Below are positions 58,899 through 64,000 of a stretch of 64,000 nt of DNA, piece after piece. Position 1 is the first letter of the stretch. Each line of letters opens with the position of its first letter. The DNA lies in contig MAAI01000052.1 of NCBI GenBank assembly GCA_002163115.1, forward strand, positions 48,931 to 112,930. Direction: 5' to 3'. The notes beneath the pieces are model-generated. The model was not told the origin of the DNA. It worked only from the letters and a program-made list of their open reading frames with translations, and made no database searches. The position numbers and the translations under genes were made by a program. The DNA comes from Methylophaga sp. 41_12_T18. Its GTDB lineage: Bacteria; Pseudomonadota; Gammaproteobacteria; Nitrosococcales; Methylophagaceae.

Positions 58899-59819
58899 CT
58901 AAGCTCTTAAACGCTGTATTCCTAAGATCGCTAACAACGCAATACTACCTGAAATTACACCAACGACCGCATTAAACACCATCGGCAAGATAACGGTTAA
59001 TACCGTACCGAGATCATGCAACAGCGGCTCTAATATATGATGTAAAAATGGTAAGCCATGTACCAAAATACCACCGCCCACTAAGAACATAGCTACCAGA
59101 CCAACGGTAGATAGCAGGCGCATAAAGCGTGGTGCTATATATAAAATAGCTTCGCCGATTTTACGTTTTACACAGCCCCAAGCAGTTTTACCTGCCGATG
59201 CAATCAACGCTAAACCTGCATCATCAAACTTCACAATACCGGCCACTAACCCATACACACAGGCGGTCATTGAAAAGGCAATCAACGAGACCACTAGCGC
59301 TTGCGTCAACATGGGTTCATCTTGTGCCACACCTAAAGCAATCACAATGATCTCACCTGACAAGATGAAATCAGTCCGGATCGCATTCTTTATTTTGTTC
59401 TTCTCGAAGGCTTTGATATCGATATCATCGCTCTTCACCGCCGCAACCATTGCCTTATGGTGAGCTTCATCTTCCTCTTTAGTATGCAACCAATGATGGG
59501 CCAGCTTCTCTACGCCCTCAAAACACAAATACACACCACCGACCATTAATAACGGTGTCACCAACCAAGGAATAAAATAACTTATCAACAAGGCTAAAGG
59601 TACTAAAATTAGCTTATTAAGGAACGATCCTTTCGCCACCGCCCATACCACCGGCAACTCACGATCCGCCTTCACACCACTCACTTGCTGAGCATTCAAA
59701 GCCAGATCATCACCCAATACACCCGCCGTCTTCTTCGCCGCCACTTTCGTTATCAACGCTACATCATCCAGTAACGCAGCAATATCATCTATCAGTGCTA
59801 AAAATCCTACACTCGCCAT
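58899..59819 (-). CDS. DUF808 (YedI-like) inner-membrane protein
   Basis: The 306-residue protein begins with the family signature FLALIDDIAALLDDVALITK and VAAKKTAGVLGDDLALNAQQ. It continues with about six membrane segments (LNKLILVPLALLISYFIPWL; GEIIVIALGVAQDEPMLTQA; LVAMFLVGGGILVHGLPFLH; VVGVISGSIALLAILGIQRL). E. coli YedI is a member; its role is unknown. The gene for a small glutaredoxin-like protein lies 18 bp upstream on the same strand and may be cotranscribed. Confidence 0.9.
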   Translation of the reverse strand: MASVGFLALIDDIAALLDDVALITKVAAKKTAGVLGDDLALNAQQVSGVKADRELPVVWAVAKGSFLNKLILVPLALLISYFIPWLVTPLLMVGGVYLCFEGVEKLAHHWLHTKEEDEAHHKAMVAAVKSDDIDIKAFEKNKIKNAIRTDFILSGEIIVIALGVAQDEPMLTQALVVSLIAFSMTACVYGLVAGIVKFDDAGLALIASAGKTAWGCVKRKIGEAILYIAPRFMRLLSTVGLVAMFLVGGGILVHGLPFLHHILEPLLHDLGTVLTVILPMVFNAVVGVISGSIALLAILGIQRLRA

Positions 59820-59837
59820 TTATTGTTCCTTATATCG

Positions 59838-60200
59838 TTAAGATGCTTTATCAGCTGTTACAGACTCGTCTAAATAGTCGACAATCAAATTCGGGTTATA
59901 TCCTCTCACAATTTGACCTTCAACAAGTACTAACGGCACACCGCCACCACCTAAGTTGTCATACTCACGCTTAGCCGTCTCTGACTTCTCAATATCATAT
60001 TCAACGTAATTGATTTTATTCTTCGCAAAAAACCGACGTGTTTTCGCACAATATCCACACCAAGAAGTTGAATACAAAACCACCGGCTCATACTTTAAAG
60101 CTGAAAAGTCACGCGGTGGATTCATCACATCCTGCACAAAACTTAACTGCGACAAGCCAATAAATAGAGCTAAGATAATTAGCAGCCTTCCCATACTCAC
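59838..60200 (-). CDS. Membrane-anchored glutaredoxin-like protein
   Basis: The 120-residue protein has an N-terminal hydrophobic anchor or uncleaved signal (residues 3-22, MGRLLIILALFIGLSQLSFV). A glutaredoxin domain with the active site STSWCGYCAKTRRFF and the cis-Pro GGGGVPLVLVEGQIVRG follows. A periplasmic thiol or glutathione-disulfide exchange role is likely. A start two codons later is possible. It sits directly upstream of the DUF808 gene. Confidence 0.85.
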   Translation of the reverse strand: MSMGRLLIILALFIGLSQLSFVQDVMNPPRDFSALKYEPVVLYSTSWCGYCAKTRRFFAKNKINYVEYDIEKSETAKREYDNLGGGGVPLVLVEGQIVRGYNPNLIVDYLDESVTADKAS

Positions 60201-60391
60201 CTCATTTGTTCATTAATGCCTATTTGATAGCAATGATGACACATAGTTCACGTTGGTAATCTGTATTCTTTTTCTCAAACTGTCTTTTCCTAAAAATCAT
60301 TTCGCTTATGGCGAGTCAGGGGAACTAGCATCTACAACAACTGTTGAGCCTATCCCCCAATGCCCTCAATGCGAAGCCGAGTTTTGAAAAG

Positions 60392-60574
60392 CTATTTGAG
60401 ACAAATACGACGAGTGTCTGAGCGCAGCGAGTTTTCGTCGTATCTCAAATAGATTGAAAAGCGAGGGAACCCGTAGGGCAAGCATGGGCTGTCCTTTTGT
60501 TTGGTTCCTTTATTTTGGGCAAACAAAATAAAGGAACGCCCCGCGGCAGCGAGATCAAAATAAAGGAAAATAAA
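60392..60574. repeat. Two-hairpin structured repeat, copy 2
   Basis: Hairpin A pairs CTATTTGAGA (60392-60401) with TCTCAAATAG (60443-60452) and TACGACGA (60406-60413) with TCGTCGTA (60435-60442), all perfect. The loop is GTGTCTGAGCGCAGCGAG plus TTT. Hairpin B pairs GTTCCTTTATTTT with AAAATAAAGGAAC, and GCGGCAGCGAGATC follows. The ORFs seen here on the minus strand (60392-60744) are artefacts of the repeats. In the rest of the gap 60201-60808 I see no gene. Confidence 0.78.
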
Positions 60575-60612
60575 TCTGTCCCCTTTATTGCTAAGCTGAG
60601 CATCGGAGTAAG

Positions 60613-60792
60613 TGATTGGATAAGCGCGAGCACTGTTTGACCGAAGGGAGTTGCGCAGCGCCCAATCATGTCGAGAAGCGCAAGGAACCCGCAGGGCAAG
60701 CATGGGCTGCCCTTTTGTTTGGTTCGTTTATTTTGGGCAAACAAAATAAATGAACGCCCGCGGCAGCGAGATCAAAATAAAGGAAAATAAAG
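60613..60792. repeat. Two-hairpin structured repeat, copy 3
   Basis: Hairpin A pairs TGATTGG (60613-60619) with CCAATCA (60662-60668), with inner GCGC pairing. Its loop contains GTTTGACCGAAGGGAGTT. Hairpin B (from about 60722) pairs GTTCGTTTATTTT with AAAATAAATGAAC. From about 60671 on it is almost identical to copy 2 over 120 bp, including GCAGGGCAAGCATGGGCTGC and the final AAAGGAAAATAAA. Confidence 0.78.
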
Positions 60793-60808
60793 CTACTCCA
60801 TTTTTACT

Positions 60809-61300
60809 TTAGTTGAGGTTAATTAACCACCAAATATAGGCGGGAATAATATTCACCATACCAATTGCAATGCAGAACCGTAATAAGACTAAGATAAAAA
60901 TATCTAACAGGTTCGGCGGGAAATGCCCCTTAGAGAAACTAGGATCATCTATTGAGTAATAAACAGTAAGAGTTGAACCTTCAGGGTTCTGCTGTGCTAA
61001 TTGGGCTTGTCTAAAAATACTAGTTCCAAGCTCTCCTACGTACAACTTCCCATTTACCTTATATGAATAGCTCACCAGAGCTTCTTTAACTATAAGGTCA
61101 GATCTGTCTTTTGCAAAAAGACCATATTCAGACCAAGTGATTTTACCTTCTGTATAGTGATTTCCTGTTGAAGCCGATTTTTTCTTCAAAAGTGATTTAT
61201 AAAAGAAAGGGATAAAGAATAAGAATAAGGTTACATTTAGTACTGTACCGGTATAGCTATACAAATATGAGATTACAAAGTCATTCATCCATGAACCCAT
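60809..61300 (-). CDS. DUF3592-type membrane protein
   Basis: The 163-residue protein has an N-terminal membrane segment (about 10-32) and a C-terminal one (about 132-160). Between them is a small soluble domain with ALVSYSYKVNGKLYVGELGT and EGSTLTVYYSIDDPSFS. This domain fits the DUF3592 pattern (Y-x-Y-x-V-x-G-x-x-Y). Function is unknown. The AT-rich composition and the repeats just downstream suggest an acquired or variable locus. A start four codons later (MNDFVISYLYS) is equally possible. Confidence 0.72.
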   Translation of the reverse strand: MGSWMNDFVISYLYSYTGTVLNVTLFLFFIPFFYKSLLKKKSASTGNHYTEGKITWSEYGLFAKDRSDLIVKEALVSYSYKVNGKLYVGELGTSIFRQAQLAQQNPEGSTLTVYYSIDDPSFSKGHFPPNLLDIFILVLLRFCIAIGMVNIIPAYIWWLINLN

Positions 61301-61335
61301 CCATTTATTGAATTAAAGCGGACACTTCCCTTAAC

Positions 61336-62700
61336 TTATTTCTTCTTAACCGGCCTCTTCCACCCCGAAACAGTCCTCTGAACAGACTTAGTCAACGTCA
61401 AAGCCTCCGCCTCTGCATCTTTCCGAAGAGTAGTCCCAGCCCCAATCGTCGCACCCTCAGCAACCGTAACCGGCGCCACCAACTGACTATCCGACCCAAT
61501 AAACGCATTATCACCAATCACCGTGCGATGTTTATTAGCACCATCATAATTACACGTGATCGTACCCGCACCAATATTCACATTCTTACCCATATCAGTA
61601 TCACCAATATAACTAAGATGATTCACTTTAGAACCCAAGCCGATATTGGAATTTTTGGTTTCAACAAAATTACCAATTTTCGCTTTGTTCGCTAACACCG
61701 TACCTGGACGTAACCGTGCAAAAGGACCGATGCTTACATGTTCACCAACAACCGCATTGTCTAACATGCTGTTGGCTAGAATTTCAGTGCCCGCAGCGAT
61801 GGTTGAGTCTTTAATGATGCAATTAGCACCAATCGTCACATTATCAGCGATAGTCACCTTGCCTTGTAAGATGACGTTGATATCGATGGTGACATCTTGA
61901 CCTACTGTGATATCACCACGCACATCGAAACGAGCAGGATCCGCGAGTGTTACGCCATTGGTCATTAACAGTTCAGCTTGGCTACGTTGATAGTGGCGCT
62001 CAAGCTCTGCTAGTTGTAGGCGGGTATTTACACCGGCTACTTCTGCATTGTCTTCACAACAAACTGTATTGATAGCAATGCCATCAGCCACAGCTAAAGC
62101 CACCATATCGGTTAGGTAATATTCACCTTGGGCATTATTATTTTCTAACTTAGGCAGTGATTCGATCAACCATTGTGACGGCAACACCATGATGCCGCTG
62201 TTAACTTCGTTAATCAGTAGCGTTTGCTCATCTGCATCTTTTTGCTCTGTAATACAGATCACTTGACCAGCATCATTACGAACAATACGACCATAGCCGG
62301 TGGGATTGTCTAACTTTGTTGTGAGGATTCTTAGGCTATTTTGATTACCACTCTCAATCAAACTAGCTAGGGTAGCTTGCTGTGTTAATGGCACATCACC
62401 ATATAACACTAATACTTGGTCACTGTTTGCAATGATATCTTGAGCCTGCATCACCGCATGGCCGGTGCCTTTCTGCTCAGCTTGCAGCGCTGAGGTGATG
62501 TTTCTGTGATCAAGTAATGTTTGTACTTGCTCAGCACCATTACCCGTTACCACAGTGAGCTGTGTTGGCTTTAATTTATTGGCGGTATCAATCACGTGTT
62601 CAACTAAAGGCTTGCCAGCGAGAGCATGCATCACTTTCGTTGTAGTCGACTTCATTCTAGTGCCTTTCCCTGCAGCAAGGATGACGATACTTAATGACAT
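61336..62700 (-). CDS. glmU: Bifunctional UDP-GlcNAc pyrophosphorylase/GlcN-1-P acetyltransferase
   Basis: Makes UDP-N-acetylglucosamine for peptidoglycan and LPS. The 454 residues comprise an N-terminal uridylyltransferase (IVILAAGKGTRMKSTTTKVM, QKGTGHAVMQAQ, LYGDVPL) and a C-terminal left-handed beta-helix acetyltransferase (RLRPGTVLANKAKIGNFVET, KVNHLSYIGDTDMGKNVNIG, GTITCNYDGANKHRTVIGDN). It lies just downstream of the atp operon terminator, the common gammaproteobacterial order. Confidence 0.97.
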   Translation of the reverse strand: MSLSIVILAAGKGTRMKSTTTKVMHALAGKPLVEHVIDTANKLKPTQLTVVTGNGAEQVQTLLDHRNITSALQAEQKGTGHAVMQAQDIIANSDQVLVLYGDVPLTQQATLASLIESGNQNSLRILTTKLDNPTGYGRIVRNDAGQVICITEQKDADEQTLLINEVNSGIMVLPSQWLIESLPKLENNNAQGEYYLTDMVALAVADGIAINTVCCEDNAEVAGVNTRLQLAELERHYQRSQAELLMTNGVTLADPARFDVRGDITVGQDVTIDINVILQGKVTIADNVTIGANCIIKDSTIAAGTEILANSMLDNAVVGEHVSIGPFARLRPGTVLANKAKIGNFVETKNSNIGLGSKVNHLSYIGDTDMGKNVNIGAGTITCNYDGANKHRTVIGDNAFIGSDSQLVAPVTVAEGATIGAGTTLRKDAEAEALTLTKSVQRTVSGWKRPVKKK

Positions 62701-62752
62701 GATTTTTATTCCATATAAATAATAAAGCGTTATTCTAGCAAAATTTAGGCAA

Positions 62753-62783
62753 AAAAAAGGCTGTCACGAGGACAGCCTTTTTT
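62753..62783 (-). terminator. Rho-independent terminator of the atp operon
   Basis: AAAAAAGGCTGTC pairs with GACAGCCTTTTTT across a five-base loop, giving a T run on the minus strand after atpC. It separates atpC from glmU. Confidence 0.92.
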
Positions 62784-62805
62784 AATCTTGCAAGGTTAAG
62801 TCAGA

Positions 62806-63231
62806 TTAATGACTGTTTCCTGTTTTTCTCATTCGCTCAATACTACGAAGTTGGGCCATTGCTTCTGCAAGCTTGGCTTGTGCTTCTGCTTGATCGATTT
62901 TTGTATCGCGATCTTTCAATGAACGTTCTGCATCTTCTTTTGCAGCTAAAGCAGCAGCTTCATCTACGTCTGCAGCTCGCATTGCAGTATCAGCAAGAAT
63001 GGTTACTACATGCGGTTGTACTTCTAACATACCACCAGACACATAGAATTGTTCTTCTTTGCCTTTTACTAATACACGTACTTCACCTGGTTTCAGGCGA
63101 GTCAGCATTGGTGTGTGACGAGGATAGATACCCACTTCACCCATCACTGCTGATGCAAATACAGCTTCAACAAGACCTGAAAAGATCTCTTTTTCTGCAC
63201 TTACGATGTCTACATGAATAGTCATTGCCAT
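62806..63231 (-). CDS. atpC: ATP synthase epsilon subunit
   Basis: Central-stalk and regulatory subunit of F1. The 141 residues have the N-terminal beta-sandwich (MTIHVDIVSAEKEIFSGLVE, GEVGIYPRHTPMLTRLKPGE, FYVSGGMLEVQPHVVTILAD) and the C-terminal two-helix inhibitory domain (EAAALAAKEDAERSLKD and onward). It is the last gene of the atp operon, 18 bp after atpD. Confidence 0.97.
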   Translation of the reverse strand: MAMTIHVDIVSAEKEIFSGLVEAVFASAVMGEVGIYPRHTPMLTRLKPGEVRVLVKGKEEQFYVSGGMLEVQPHVVTILADTAMRAADVDEAAALAAKEDAERSLKDRDTKIDQAEAQAKLAEAMAQLRSIERMRKTGNSH

Positions 63232-63249
63232 TGTCGTCTCCTAAAAGCC

Positions 63250-64000
<751 letters not shown>

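Noticed and set aside
60392..60744. Two overlapping minus-strand ORFs with repeated NKRTKQKGSPCLP-like text
   Set aside because: They are translations of the two-hairpin repeats, without ribosome-binding sites or protein-like composition.

Overview
The window is a stretch of gammaproteobacterial chromosome (moderate-to-low GC by eye). Several gene orders are classic for that class: aroQ-accB-accC-prmA-dusB-fis-purH, rnpA-yidD-yidC-mnmE with rpmH next to dnaA-dnaN, hemC-hemD-hemX-hemY divergent from argH, argC...bactofilin...erpA, and glmU beside atpC-atpD. A class I adenylate cyclase, Fis, DusB and HemX/HemY also point to Gammaproteobacteria. My best guess is a free-living aquatic, perhaps Methylophaga-like, species; no gene here proves the genus. 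No rRNA, tRNA or CRISPR array was seen.

Layout. 1-3260: phosphate uptake (pstC cut by the window edge, then pstS) behind a strong PhoB-box array. 3350-10530: an accessory region with two unknown proteins, a Fur-box-preceded exported siderophore esterase, a HipB-like regulator with a broken partner, a second esterase tail, a structured repeat, a lone type IV pilin, and then an integrase-less integron cassette array (four attC sites) carrying a methyltransferase and two immunity-type proteins. 10536-17200: an unknown protein, phoR-phoB, recQ and a Pit phosphate transporter. 17298-32210: dsbD, the aroQ-to-purH block, cyaA, argC, a membrane coiled-coil protein with a bactofilin, a DUF218 protein, a divergent Tag-like protein and erpA. 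32214-47568: a diguanylate cyclase, mnmE-yidC-yidD-rnpA-rpmH, dnaA-dnaN (not followed by recF-gyrB), a CPA2 antiporter, the hem operon and argH. 47781-55434: a YjgN/M48 peptidase pair, an AraC regulator and two TonB-dependent receptors. 55585-62700: cbpA, a Deg protease, small membrane and redox proteins, two more repeat elements and glmU; atpC and a partial atpD close the window.

How the parts connect. pstS, phoB and the Pit transporter each carry a PhoB box at the same 8-bp distance from a -10-like hexamer, so the phosphate genes in three separate places look like one regulon controlled by the local PhoR-PhoB. The esterase at 4.8 kb and the siderophore receptor at 51 kb both have Fur-box-like sites, which suggests one ferric-siderophore route: import, then hydrolysis.

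The most unusual features are the two-hairpin repeats (three copies, with paired base changes that keep the stems) and the cassette array holding orphan immunity genes.
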